Positions 35,533-47,480 of a stretch of 64,000 nt of DNA are shown in pieces (the stretch's first letter is position 1; every line of letters starts with the position of its first letter). Position numbers and translations under genes: made by a program. The DNA is from Cheilinus undulatus. Taxonomy: Eukaryota; Chordata; Actinopteri; Labriformes; Labridae. A model generated the notes under the pieces. It saw only the letters and a list, made by a program, of their open reading frames with translations, had not been told where the DNA came from and searched no databases. The stretch spans positions 3,595,207-3,659,206 of the forward strand of contig NC_054886.1 of NCBI RefSeq assembly GCF_018320785.1. The letters run 5' to 3'.

Positions 35533-35845
35533 TCAGCTCCCTCCACAAGAAACCTGGAGGTCAGATTCTTTCCTTTTTTTTTTTTCTAAGATTTATTTTT
35601 GGGTGTTTTTGTGCCTTTATTTGATAGAAGAGGACAGTTGGTAGTCGTACCACTGATATTCTTTCATCACGTTCTCAACTTTTTCCAAGTTTGATTTTAT
35701 TTTCTCCTACATTTATCTCTATAGACGGTCTCTAACAGGGGCCACCCGCTTCAAGGACAACACCCAAGAATACCCAGCAGTCCTAGACCAGCGCTTGTGC
35801 TCATGTTATTGATTAAAACAAATAAAACTATAGCTTTTTAATTGT
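35533..35845 (+). pseudogene. Relic of an NITR 3' end (linker exon, tail exon start, UTR)
   Basis: CTCAGCTCCCTCCACAAGAA and ACCTGGAGGTCAGATTC match the linker exon and its donor. CTATAGACGGTCTCTAACAG resembles the tail-exon acceptor. Then AACACCCAAGAATACCCAGC repeats the 3' flank of gene F at 35195-35225. The coding part of the tail is gone. This is a tandem duplicate of the gene F 3' end that decayed. Confidence 0.55.
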
Positions 35846-36529
35846 AAACTTACAGTAATAATTAATAATTATACTTTTGTTTTTGCCTTTTAAGGGTGTA
35901 GAAAAAACAGTGAGACTACTATTTCTGTTAAAATGTCATCTCTATATTATAATAGCAGTTCTGCTGTAGATGAATTTACATGTTTTTGACTGAACTGTGA
36001 TGTGTAGTGTAATTGAACCCAGGGATGCAGAGGCAGATGACGAGTTTTAAACAGTTTAATGAAGATAAAGTGGGGGGAAGGGGAAACTCCAGGGTCCAGG
36101 GAGGGAGAGTCTTCATGGGATCGAGAGTGCTAGACAGGCGGCAGGTGAGAGTGAGGGAGGCACTGGAAGGCAAAAAGACACAAGAGTTACAAAAGGTTCA
36201 CAGGAGGCACTGGAAATATACAAAATGTTGCGAGTGAGTCAAGAGGTGGAGTGCAGCAGTCACCACAGGTGAGTAGTCTGCAAAACTCTGACACTGTGAA
36301 GAGACAGCCGCAGCCATATGAAGGACCTTCTTAATCAGGTAACGCGCTGCAGGTGTGACTGCTCTCCACAGTGCCATGGGGGAGGGTGCAACCTCAAAAG
36401 AAGACAGGGTAAGTTGACAGCAAACACAAGTGACCAGCGGAAGCTGGAAACCGGAAGTGACTCAAAATAAAGCAATTTTTTAAATAAACACCACATGAAC
36501 ATTAGAAAAGAATAAATGTTTTTCATCAA

Positions 36530-36830
36530 GGTTAGAATAGTTTTGGATTTTTCACTGTTTTTGTTTTTATTTTGTTTTCAATTCCTGTGTTCAATTTCAC
36601 CTGGTTTTAATGAGTTTTTACTGCTGGTTTGTCAGTTTAATTTTTTTGTTTGTTTGTTTGTTTGTTTGTTTCTGTTTTAATTTTATTTTAGTTAATTTTG
36701 TAAGCGCACTATGTAGTTTTAGTTAGTTTTCTTTTTTTGGTAAAGATTAGTTTTAATTTAGTTTCAGATAACTAAAATGTTTTTTAAATGTTATCTTTAG
36801 TTATTTAGGTAGTTTTAGTTAACTATAATA
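36530..36830. repeat. T-rich TTTTAGTTA dispersed repeat
   Basis: Repeated TTTTAGTTAATT, TAGTTTTAGTTAG and AGTTTCAGATAACTAAAATG motifs and a TTTG microsatellite (36646-36672). The 53437-53918 copy upstream of gene I has complementary AACTAAAAC motifs. The preceding stretch 35970-36530 shows nothing recognisable. Confidence 0.4.
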
Positions 36831-37399
36831 ACTTTGGTCTTTATTAAAAATGTTTGTTTCTTAATTTTTATCAGTACCACATGGAGATCCTCTGTCTTTG
36901 AGACAAATATGACAGGTGGTCTAATAAATTTGTCTCAGAGACCATCCAGCATCATGAAGTGCTTTAATGCGGACTCTTTCATTTTCAGTGAGCTCTCCAC
37001 ATTTTACCATTTTGAACAGGAATGAGGAATTTCAAACTGAATTCACCCAAATTTGAGCCGGCTCACTGGGCTTCTCTGAGAAGTCAGAAATTAATCAAGC
37101 ATAACATTCAACCAATAAAACTCATTTTTTTCTCTTCAGGAATGCAAGTAAATAACTATAATTTAACATATTAATCAAGAAATAATAATGTGTTTTACTA
37201 TTTTTTCCTTTTTTTTTTTTGTAAATTGGTAAATTTGAAAAATCCGTTGAAAACAATAATAATTATATTTTAGCATTAAAATATCATTTGGGTTAAAGAG
37301 CTTCTACATATTGGTGTATTAACCATTGCAGAAACATAAAAAATGATTTTGGTAATTACCAATGCTGTTAGTTTAGGGCAGCTGTGGCATAACCCTACT

Positions 37400-37440
37400 T
37401 TGGTTAGGGTGGTCTAATAAATTTGTAAAGCACTGTATAT
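37400..37440 (+). mobile_element. Tc1-like terminal fragment
   Basis: GGTGGTCTAATAAATTTGTA followed by AAGCACTGTATAT looks like a Tc1-like 3' terminus. A related GGTGGTCTAATAAATTTGTC lies at 36916. Nothing more of the element is readable. Confidence 0.35.
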
Positions 37441-37914
37441 TATACACATATTTATTTTAACCATGCAAAGGTAAGACATGTTCAAGTTAGCATTAAATAT
37501 GCAGCAAACATTTGGAAATATAGTCATTAAAAGTGAGATATTTGGATTCACCTCTGCTGTGGTGGAGAAAGACTCTGACTGAGACACAAAGACATTCTTC
37601 ACAGAAAAAAAAAAATTAAAAAATTGAAATGGAATGTCACCTTTCTGTTGTATTTGCCTTGCACAATCTTAACAGGTAAAATAGTTATTTATAGCAGACT
37701 CCCTTAAAGAAGTTTTATACATATGAGCAGTCTCTCAAAGTTCTTGTTCCTTTAAAAGACACAAAATAGTTTTTAGTTTCAGTAGGCATGTATAAACTAC
37801 CACTTGTAGATCTCTCTTTCTCTCTATTGTTGACTGTCTCTTCATTTCACTGTGAAAACTACAAACAAACCAAACAGTCAGACTCATGTGTGCATACACT
37901 TCCAAGAGGGTCTG

Positions 37915-38345
37915 GCTGCAGCCCTCGAGCAAACCTCTACGCTGGGGCGTTCGGTTGGAGACCTCTACGCTGGGGCGAAACCTCTTTGCCGGGGCGTGAC
38001 GTCATTGCCCAAGCCTACGCTTGGGTGTGCAGCGTGTTAGCTGTTGTTAGCATGACTACAACACTGTGCTTATGACGCATTAGCATAGCCCTGTACGCTG
38101 GGGCTTTATTTGGGCGTGCAGCAACACACCCTGACCACTACGCTGGGCCCCAGCGTAGTGGTCTACGCTGGACCGTGCAGACGCCGACCCGTATGGGTCT
38201 ATGCCATGCTATGCTATGGGTCTATGCTATGCTATGCTATGCTATTAAACCCCGACTGGTTCAGTTTAGGCGTTTAAATCCGACTGGTTAGGTTTAGGGT
38301 CTGTAAGGGCTTTGGCACAGCCAAAGCCCTTTCAGGGTTTTAAGA
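37915..38345. repeat. GC-rich CTACGCTGGGGC repeat block with perfect hairpins
   Basis: CTACGCTGGGG or a close variant recurs several times between 37938 and 38170, interspersed with GGGGCGTGACGTCATTGCCC. A perfect 31-nt palindrome with 15-base arms lies at 38133-38163. A CTATG/GCTATGCTATGC run occupies 38198-38245. A perfect 12-bp stem with a 3-base loop (AAGGGCTTTGGC) is at 38305-38331. The base composition differs sharply from the AT-rich flanks. I do not recognise the element. Confidence 0.6.
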
Positions 38346-38814
38346 CTCAAGCCATAAGACCGAGGACTAAGATTTGAAGACCGATGAGCAAAGACACATG
38401 AGAGCAGGCTTCCCGGAACTCTTTTTACTCAGAGGCACGCCCCCTTATTGGATATAGACGATAGACGATACAGACGATAAACGGACTCAACGGACTCTAA
38501 GCAGAATATAAACATCAGAAGTTTAAAAGGCTCAATAACTGATGGACTGGAATTTAAAATAAGTGTTTGAAATAAGCATTTACAGTGAAATATTGAGAAT
38601 AAATAAAACCAATAAGAAAGACTAAATCAGTGTAGTTTAATATTTGATTAGTTTTCCAATTCACCTTCAAACATAAAACATGTTAAAAGCTCATAAAAGC
38701 TAAAGATTCAGATTTAAATCTTCCGACAACATTTATATGATTTTTTTCTACATTCAGTCCATCATAGCCTTAATTCAGACAAAAGATAGTCATAGGAAAG
38801 TGAGCCATGTTTTG

Positions 38815-39425
38815 TCTGTCTAATTTAGTCCAAATTTAGCCCAATAATAGTCGTTAAAAAATGACAATATTACAGCCACGTCTTTATCGAGAGGTCTGTA
38901 TAGAGACATCTTTTCAACAACCTGAAATTTACAGCATTTCACCGTTTACTTTTCTATTAAATCTAGACGTTTTTTTAAACATCTTTACCAATATTTTTTT
39001 CTAAGTGTTATAGTCTATTTATAAATTTCTGTTTATTAGATTATGAAGAGAATTAAAATCAGACAGCAGCAGTCTGTCTGATTTTAAGAAGAAACACGTT
39101 TAAATCACAGTGGTATTAATAAAGTTTCTATCAGTCTGATAGCGTCAGGTTTGATCATTAGCCTTCACACTGAATAATTATGATAATTAATAATTTGGTA
39201 ATATAGCATTTGCAGGTAGAAAGAGCCCGAATGTTTTTTGATATCAAAAAATAGTTGCAATGAAAATTAAAACGTCTCCACTCTGTCTAAACAATGTCCA
39301 GATTTAATAGAAAAGTGAAAGGTGAAAAGATGTAATTTTCATGTTGTTGTAAAGACATTTCTGTATGGTTGTACTTTAACGACTATTATTGGGCTAAAAT
39401 CAGGTGGACAGAATAATTTAATCAT
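38815..39425. mobile_element. Foldback-type inverted repeat
   Basis: The left arm (about 38815-38975) holds TTTAGCCCAATAATAGTCGT, then GACATCTTTTCAACAACCTG and ACTTTTCTATTAAATCTAGAC. The right arm (about 39270-39420) holds the complement of these in reverse order, with some mismatches. Outer CCATAAGAC motifs at 38352 and (inverted) 39438 hint at a larger element. Confidence 0.55.
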
Positions 39426-39555
39426 TTTAATCATCAGTCTTATGGCTTCAGTCTTCCATGTCAATTCCTTGGTCTCTCCATGAGTCTTTGGTGGGCGGAA
39501 CTAAGACTCAAGGAAAAGACTCAAGCCTTATAATAAGAGAAGTGAGACGCACCCC

Positions 39556-40788
39556 ATATAGAGCACCAGACACACAGCACCATAGAGAGCACCAGACACA
39601 CAGCACCATAGAGAGCACCAGACACACAGCACCATGGAGAGCACCAGACACACAGCACCATGGAGAGCACCAGACACACAGCACCATAGAAATGCCAGAC
39701 ACACAGCACCATGGAGAGCACCTGACACACAGCACTGTGGAGAGCACCAGACACACAGCACCATGGAGAGCACCAGACACACAGCACCATAGAGAGCACC
39801 AGACACACAGCACCATAGAAATACCAGACACACAGCACCATAGAAATACCAGACACACAGCACCATAGAAATACCAGACACACAGCACCATGGAGAGCAC
39901 CAGACACACAGCACCATGGAGAGCACCAGACACACAGCACCATAGAAATACCAGACACACAGCACCATAGAGAGCACCAGACACACAGCACCATAGAAAT
40001 ACCAGACACACAGCACCATAGAAATACCAGACACACAGCACCATGGAGAGCACCAGACACACAGCACCATAGAAATACCAGACACACAGCACCATAGAAA
40101 TACCAGACACACAGCACCATGGAGAGCACCAGACACACAGCACCATAGAAATACCAGACACACAGCACCATGGAGAGCACCAGACACACAGCACCATAGA
40201 GAGCACCAGACACACAGCACCATGGAGAGCACCAGACACACAGCACCATGGAGAGCACCAGACACACAGCACCATAGAGAGCACCAGACACACAGCACCA
40301 TAGAGAGCACCAGACACACAGCACCATAGAGAGCACCAGACACACAGCACCATGGAGAGTACCAGACACACAGCACCATGGAGAGCACCAGACACACAGC
40401 ACCATAGAGAGCACCAGACACACAGCACCATAGAGAGCACCAGACACACAGCACCATGGAGAGCACCAGACACACAGCACCATGAGAGCACCTGACACAC
40501 AGCACCATAGAGAGCACCTGACACACAGCACCATGAGAGCACCTGACACACAGCACCATAGAGAGCACCAGACACACAGCACCATAGAAATACCAGACAC
40601 ACAGCACCATGGAGAGCACCAGACACACAGCACCATAGAAATACCAGACACACAGCACCATGGAGAGCACCAGACACACAGCACCATGGAGAGCACCAGA
40701 CACACAGCACCATAGAAATACCAGACACACAGCACCATGGAGAGCACCAGACACACAGCACCATAGAGAGCACCAGACACACAGCACG
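39556..40788. repeat. Minisatellite with mixed 26- and 25-bp units, about 48 copies
   Basis: Unit type 1 is GAGAGCACCAGACACACAGC plus ACCATR (26 bp). Type 2 is GAAATACCAGACACACAGC plus ACCATA (25 bp). The two types alternate irregularly and a few CACCTGACAC or missing-base variants occur. Because the unit has no stop in any minus frame, all three minus frames stay open for more than 1.2 kb. This is a tandem-repeat artefact and not a gene. Confidence 0.95.
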
Positions 40789-40799
40789 CTACACACAGT

Positions 40800-41594
40800 A
40801 GGAGCCACCTTAAACTCCTATTTAACCACCAGGATCAGCCAAACAGAGAAGACACTACTTCTGGCTTACATAGGGGTGTTGCTGGGTGGAAGGTACCAAG
40901 TGTTTGTGAGCCACAAAGCTATGACACTCAAACTTTAAACAGCAGCTAAAGTATGGAGATTTTTATTCTGTTCTTTGGGGAAGCACCAGTGATTCCTACA
41001 TTACCCATAATGCAACTCTAATGACATCTTTAGAAATTATTTCAGACTTGGGAAATCAGTCAATATTAAACTTTACAGCTATTAATTATTTTTTCATGTA
41101 TTTGTTTTTTAAACTGACCCTTCAAACTGACCTCTGTTCTTTGTTACATGCAGTTCAGGTCCTGGTCTGTAGGGGGCAATAGTTCACCTACAGTAGCTGT
41201 AGCACAAGTGCCACTTCTTCATATTTACAAACATAATCAGCATATTTTTCTGACTGTATATTTTTAGCAATCAAAACTGTTTCAGCAGACCACTGCAGTA
41301 GCAACGACTGCACACATGAGATATTTATAGTGAAGTCAACACAGAGCAACACCACAGAGGTTCACTCAAGCATTTCAAGTGTGCTCTTTTGTTTTCCAAC
41401 CACATAGTGATGTGTGCAGAGACACTATTGTGGTCACCACATATATAACTGTCATGTCTAACCTAGTTCAGAGCCCTGATTGCAGGTACCACTATAATAG
41501 CAATGCTACTTCAGTGGTTTCCCCCATTCTGGTCAGATATGAACATGAACATGGCTGCTGTATAGCCACTGTAAGGGGAAAAAACTTAGCATAC
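40800..41594. other. Intergenic, no recognised feature
   Basis: No splice-flanked exon or clear repeat was seen. GGTCCTGGTCTGTAGGGGGC at 41159 resembles short motifs common in fish intergenic DNA. Confidence 0.35.
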
Positions 41595-42115
41595 AAACCC
41601 AATGCCAAAAAAGTTAGGACATTATGTAATAAAAAGAAAATAAAGTGAATTGCAATTTCATTTCAATCTTTATCCATTAAGTATTAAAACTGATCAGATT
41701 CATTGATTTATTTAAAATATACACACATCCTGAATTTGATGCCTGAAACATGTCTCGTTCCTGCCTGCACACAGAGGAACACTGTTCATCAGCTGTTGGA
41801 ATATTTGCAGCCTTTCTCAAAGTGGAGAACTTTGCAGCCTTTCAGGAGAGTTACCCAATCATGGTTCTGTTACCTCTTACCAACTAACCAGCTTACCTGT
41901 CGAATGTTCAAGGTGTTTTTGACACTTTGCAAAACTTTCCCATGTTGCAGGCATCAAATTTAGAATGTGTGTGTATTTAGAAAACATATTTTACCAGTTT
42001 GAACATTAAATATTTTGTCTTTGTGCTGAATTCAGTTGAATACAGGTTGACAAGTATTTGCAGGTCATTGAATTATTATTTTTTATTCACATTTTGCACA
42101 ACTTACCAATCTGTT
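41595..42115 (+). mobile_element. Non-autonomous member of the CCAAAAAAGTTGGGAC family
   Basis: The left end reads CCCAATGCCAAAAAAGTTAG; the right end reads TTTGTGCTGAATTCAGTTGA then TTTTTATTCACATTTTGCAC, as in the 3' part of the copy at 4240-4420. No transposase is left. Confidence 0.5.
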
Positions 42116-42119
42116 TGGT

Positions 42120-45100
42120 ACTGGTACATTGAAATGTGATCTGACAGATACAGATATTTTCACAGCCACATATTTAACCCTTTCCCCATCCCACTTCAAC
42201 GTCTAAATCAGCCTATCTGGTCTAACTACCAGGCAGAGAAAGAGATGCATTTTCAAGTGAGACAAAAACAAAAAAAAGCTTTCATCAGAGTTCCCGCTCT
42301 GGTCAAGTTCGCCTGAAATGACTTTGGCTCAAGTGGTTTTGTCACCCACCCTCCTCCCCCTGACAGGAAGTCTGTGTGGTTTTATTTGTGATGTTTGTTT
42401 CAGTTGCTGCACAGCAACACTTCTGCTCTTTCACATGATGTTGTACTTCATTTCATGCATCTGTAGTTCTGTTTGACGGCAGGTTAAAGCCCATACAAAG
42501 TCATAGTCTGGGACTTGAAGCTTGTAGGAGGAGTGACATTAACTAAAGGGGGCTGGTCTTAAGAGTCTCCCTCCTGATTTGATCATATATCTAGATAATT
42601 TTTAAAAGAATTAATCTGGAACATTTTATTATTTTAGCACCATTAAGGACCACAGCATCATAAGAATTTTATTCAACAAAGATGCATCAGTGGTGGAATG
42701 ATGATTCTGAATTCGATGATGTTCACCATCTTGGTTATCATTGATTTCACCGTAGCTCTCCAGCATAACAAACCCCCTTAGGGCCAGTGGGAGGAAATGA
42801 AGAAAAGAGACAAAAGGATAGGAGAGAGAGGAGCCAAATGTGAGAACTAAAGGCGAGAAGATGGTCAGGTTTGACTGTATGTTAATGATGAGGAGGCACG
42901 GTGAAGGTGTGGTCTTGCTTGTGAAACTCTGCAGTGTACGACACTAGTCAGGTTTACCGTTAGCCCATAGCTGGCCTACTTTATTTCCAGAGCCAGATGT
43001 AAAACATTGTGATGACACATGATATAACCACAGCCCAGTGTGGTTCTGTGGTAGCAGCTCCTCATGTTTTCGACCTATTTTAACAGTTGTCTCCAACAAA
43101 AAGAACACAATGATGTGTTTCACCTACTGTACAAGACTTTCCTTTATTACCTAACCCACACCATCAAGTCATGCTCCTTTTACCCGGCCACACTGGACCA
43201 CAATATGAAGCCTGAAAAAGTCTGCAGATAGCAGAAACTCTAAGAGCTTTTTCACCTTAGACAGGACTGTTTCACAACTACTCCAGCTGCCCCTCCCCTC
43301 TCCTACACTGATCTGCTTTCACATTTGTTCTGTGCTTTAGCACACTTGTGTATGAACACAGACTGAGACAGTAAGTAGAGGTATGACGTCTGCAAATCTG
43401 CCAAGATGAAGAAAGACGAAGAAGCAACAAAGCCAACTACTGTCATGAACTTGATGTTTGTTTGTTCCATGCAGAGAGTGGATTTCATCTGCAACTATGG
43501 AGGTTATTATTTATAGATGTAGAGATGCATCAGCTTAACATCAGTACAGGCTGATATCAGCCCTGTTTGCAGACATCGGACATCAGCCAAACTATATTGC
43601 ATCCAATCAGTTTTATGCAATTGTAGCCATTCAGTAGTATTTTTGACTTCAAAGAGTCTGTTGGACAGAGTCTAATGCTGCTACTAATGCCAAGTAGTAG
43701 CAGTACAACCCAACTTTAAAAATACTGAAATATCCCTTTAAAAGCAGTAAAGTGAGGTGTTGGATCTCTGCTTCATGTGAGCAAAAAGAGAACAGATTAT
43801 AAACAACTGAACCATGTGGCCTTCACAGTTATGAAGCTCAAAATGACAGCTTTGAATATTTACTTCACAGCAACTTTCTCCATTTAAAGACACTGGGCAC
43901 TCTTAGATTCATAAAATCAATAATGATAGATTTGAAAAGTTATTTTTTGGTCACCTAAACTATTAAATAAAATATCACATCAAGATTCATTAGAAAAAGA
44001 GGACAGTGTGAGCACGTAGCTCTAAAGACAGTGAAAGGACACTGCTGCAACTTGTGAAAACCACAGTAAACAACTCTCCTCAGCAGCACGATCCAGGAAG
44101 TTCAGGTTCATATGAGACACGTGTTGCTCAGAAGTGTCTCTTCTCTACTGAGGAAAAAACAAGAAAGCCATACAGCCTTTTCTTCTCTGTTTTTAAACAC
44201 AGACAGAAAACATCAAAGACTTGAAGTCACACAGAAGCTCATGGTTGCAGGGTTAAGGTGGACTGTGTGGTTTACAATGCTTTTACGTCTGCATGGTCCA
44301 ACACAAGCATGTGATGTGTGAAGTTTTTCAACTATGTGTGATCTGAGCCTCTGTTTCCATAATATGCTCATGTTTCTCTCTGCACTACTGCATAAAAATG
44401 GTGTATTTATAAACACAACTTATGATTACAGCACGACTCATTTTAGCACAGGAGATGTTCTGAGTTCAGTTTATGGCTCCTTTGTCACTTCTCAGCAGGC
44501 TTTGGTGCATGCAGCATTAAAGATTTTTATTTCTCACATGCTTAAACAGATGCTCAGTGAAATGCAAAGATTGTTCTGCAGGGCCATGCAGTATGTCTTA
44601 GAAACTACAATAAAACAGTCTCAGCTGGTTTAACATGAGGATCCACCACCACTTCCTCAGTGACAAACAGTGACCCCAATTTGATCAATTCTTCAATCAT
44701 GGCCAAATATTCAAACAAACACTGTACAGTAAAGAGATGAAGACATTTCCTTCAAAATGAAAGCACATAACAAACTTTGTGCCCCATATTTTTTCCAGGC
44801 TCACATCGGCAACTCACAGAAAATGGCTTCCTGACCCACCAGTTAAGGAACCAAGGCTGTAAAAGACATATTAACATAAGAACTACAATTCGAAAAAAGA
44901 TGGGACACTATAAGATTGGTCAGTGTCTGTTTTTTAATGCTAACAAACCTTCGCCAATTTTCCATGGATGTGCGGTATTACTGCCACATTATACAAGCAT
45001 TTTTCAACATGCACGTGCAAGCATGTCGAACAGAGCGTGTTCCTCTGCAGGTGTTATTCAATCCTTTTACAAAATGCTTTAGGTCTCAAAAAGGGCTATT

Positions 45101-45369
45101 ACAGAGGTGCTGGAAGTGATTTAAAGTGGTATTGTTTTCACACTTCTCAGGTAAACTGAGTAGCATCAGGACATCTCACATCCAACGTGGTTAGATCAGT
45201 TTAAATGTTTTTAAAAACTGTGCCTGATGTTGCTGCTGTAGCATATAGCATGTATGGCTAGCTTACATTGCCGTGGATCACATTAAAACCAGCCGTGCAT
45301 GTTTAAGGGTTTAACTTTAGAAAAGACCCAGCACGGTGCCAGGCCATGGCGCATGTATAAATGTACATA
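42120..45369. other. Intergenic, mostly unrecognised
   Basis: I see no exon with acceptor, frame and donor. A fragment at 44890-44990 (CGAAAAAAGATGGGACACTA, then TTTTTCAACATGC) belongs to the CCAAAAAAGTTGGGAC family. A GATGCATCAGC patch near 43520 is MITE-like. Confidence 0.35.
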
Positions 45370-45960
45370 CAGTGCTGTGAAGAACTTTTAGGCAGGTTTG
45401 GGACAAAAATTGAGGCTACAGTAAGGTGTGTAATAGTGAATAAGTCCGCCCAGGGGTACCACCGTTTGCCTGATTGGCCCAACGTAGTAGGAGAAATACT
45501 GTAGCTATTTATTGATACCTAGGGATATGGTATTACCATAATATAGTCCATTCAACAACACCTAGAAGTGCCGACAACCATTCTGGGATGGAGCTTTTCT
45601 AAGAGAGCTTAAATTGAGTAAAAGGTGTGCTATGGTTTGACATATCCACAATACAAACTGGTGAAAGGGGAAAAGAACCATCAAGATTGAAGCTCCAAAA
45701 GCCAGCATCAGTGGTGGTGTGTGGGTGTATTAGTACCCATAACATGGTTCACTTACATATCAGTGAAGACAACATTAATGATAAGAGGTACATACAGGTT
45801 CTGGAGCAATACATGCTTCCACCCAGACCATGTCTGCTTATTTCAATACCAAGCCACATTCTGCATGAGTTACAACAGCATGGCTTCACAGTTAAACAGT
45901 GCAGGTACTAGACTGGCATTCAAGCAGTCCAGACCTGGTCCTGAGTGAAGCAAAAACTGA
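45370..45960 (+). mobile_element. Tc1-like element remnant
   Basis: It starts with TACAGTGCTGTGAAGAACTT. The transposase relic from 45650 reads KLQKPASVVVCGCISTHNMV and HLHISEDNINDKRYIQVLEQ, then a LQQHGFTVKQCRY segment. Other pieces are in different frames, so the copy is dead. Confidence 0.65.
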
Positions 45961-46485
45961 AGCCTAGTTCATGCAGGATACAGTAGTCATGTACCCAGCT
46001 GTGATCAGCTAACAGCCAGCTAATCCTAATTATTGCCTCCCAGCCCCCACAGCCAATTACAGCCAATCACAGCTCTTCCTCTCATCACAGCAGTGTATTT
46101 AGATATGATGTACTTCTCTCTAATCCCTGCTTGCATTAATGCTGATGTACCACACTGCTGCTGCTGGTAACGCTTAACCTCCTCCACCCCAGCCTCCTCC
46201 TTTATAGCATAAAGCCTGTTGCACCCTCATATCCAGAAACATTCTATATACATACATGCTGTTGTCCACAACTTTTGGATTTATTATGAATCTTATGTAT
46301 AAGTGTTTTTTCACATTTACCGCTGACATTGTTGCCCATAGATAGAAGCTGTTTAGCCCCTACATTACACAGTACCACCAAGGATCCCAGCAGAAAAAAG
46401 ATGTAATAAATGGCTAAAGTCAACCTTTATTTAATGTTGAGCTCACAAGGGATTAATAAAATAAATCCTGTCAGACTCTGCTGGT

Positions 46486-47184
46486 GTGTTAGCTGATTTT
46501 ATTAAATTACACTTTTGTTCCTTATATTGAAGTCTTCACCATGTCTTTTTGGCTGTTTCTGATGGTGTGGGAATGCCTCATTTAAATAAAAATGAAAATA
46601 AGTCATCAGCATGTTTCATGCAGTGTCTACTGTGTTTATTGGTGCAATGAGAGGAGAAATCCTGACAGAGATGGCTGGAGTTCATTGTGTTGAAGAATAC
46701 AAACAAAAATCAAACATGAAATAAGAAAATGTTTTCTGATATGGCCTGAATTTCATGGCACCCTCATAATCTTCAACTCCAACCTTTCTGTGCTGTCAGA
46801 TGATACTGGGGATGTCTATGAGCCCCCCACTGTGAAATTGCACAATATATCAGTATTGCTGTGTAAAGGTCAAAAGGTCAAATGACAAAGGAGCTGTGAT
46901 ATTGCACTGTTGCAGAGCTGCAGTCTTTAAAGAACTCCTACTTAAATATTAGGTTAGTGTTTTTCCCTCTTTCAGTGTATGTGTTTATTCAGTCTGAAGG
47001 GTTAAATCCTCTGTCATAAACTGATGTCCTCATTTCTGGGCCCGGGCCTCCAACGCTGCAACCACACGCTCCATAAGTTTCAGCCAGGTACTTGCATGAG
47101 CATCCAGTTTCTGCACAAGAGCCTCAGCCCTCTCCAGACACTCCAGCGCATCTACCTTCCAATCTTGCTTCTTTTCTCCTGTGG
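46486..47184. repeat. Segmental duplication, copy 2 (partner 1-684)
   Basis: It matches the first 684 bases of the window in the same orientation, including the minus-strand exon, its acceptor and its AATAAA (46635-46640). It has a 15-base insertion (near 46525-46540) relative to copy 1. Confidence 0.85.
47030..47178 (-). CDS. Terminal coding exon of an unrecognised gene, copy 2 (partial)
   Basis: The minus-strand acceptor (TGACCACAG) and the 48-codon frame of the exon at 531-679 are kept, ending in the same TGA. It opens EKKQDWKVDALECLERAEAL and ends ALEARAQK. Six bases differ over 149: five change an amino acid and one is silent. That gives no sign of purifying selection between the copies. 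Upstream exons were not found, and similarity ends at the acceptor. It may be a relic. Confidence 0.4.
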
Positions 47185-47480
47185 TCATAGGTTTCATCAT
47201 ATATTGTCAACTTTATTGTGAAATAACACAATTCCAAGATATAACTAAAGAGTGCATCTTTCTAGCTGCCAACTGCTCTGGTTGCCTGGCAACAAATCTT
47301 GACAGATCTTTGATCAACAGATTTGACTTTATTAGTATAAAAATTGTCTCTAAAACAGACCAGTTTTGTTTTCCTCCTGCCATGTTTCTGTCTTTTCCGG
47401 AAATAAAGAAGCAGAAAGACGTCATGTCACGTGGGGCAGACATGTGCAGTCAGTAGAAATATAACTATTAGTCTCAGGTG

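Noticed and set aside
39556-40788. CRISPR-like array
   Set aside because: The units follow each other directly with no unique spacers, and the DNA is vertebrate. It is a minisatellite.
39508-40808. Three overlapping open frames of about 420 codons on the minus strand
   Set aside because: They are the three frames of one tandem repeat without stops. The products are repeats of CVSGALHGAV type text with no domain, start context or splice signals.
47213-47443. 76-codon minus frame upstream of the duplicated terminal exon
   Set aside because: Considered as an upstream exon, but there is no matching segment beside copy 1 and no donor site in a suitable phase.
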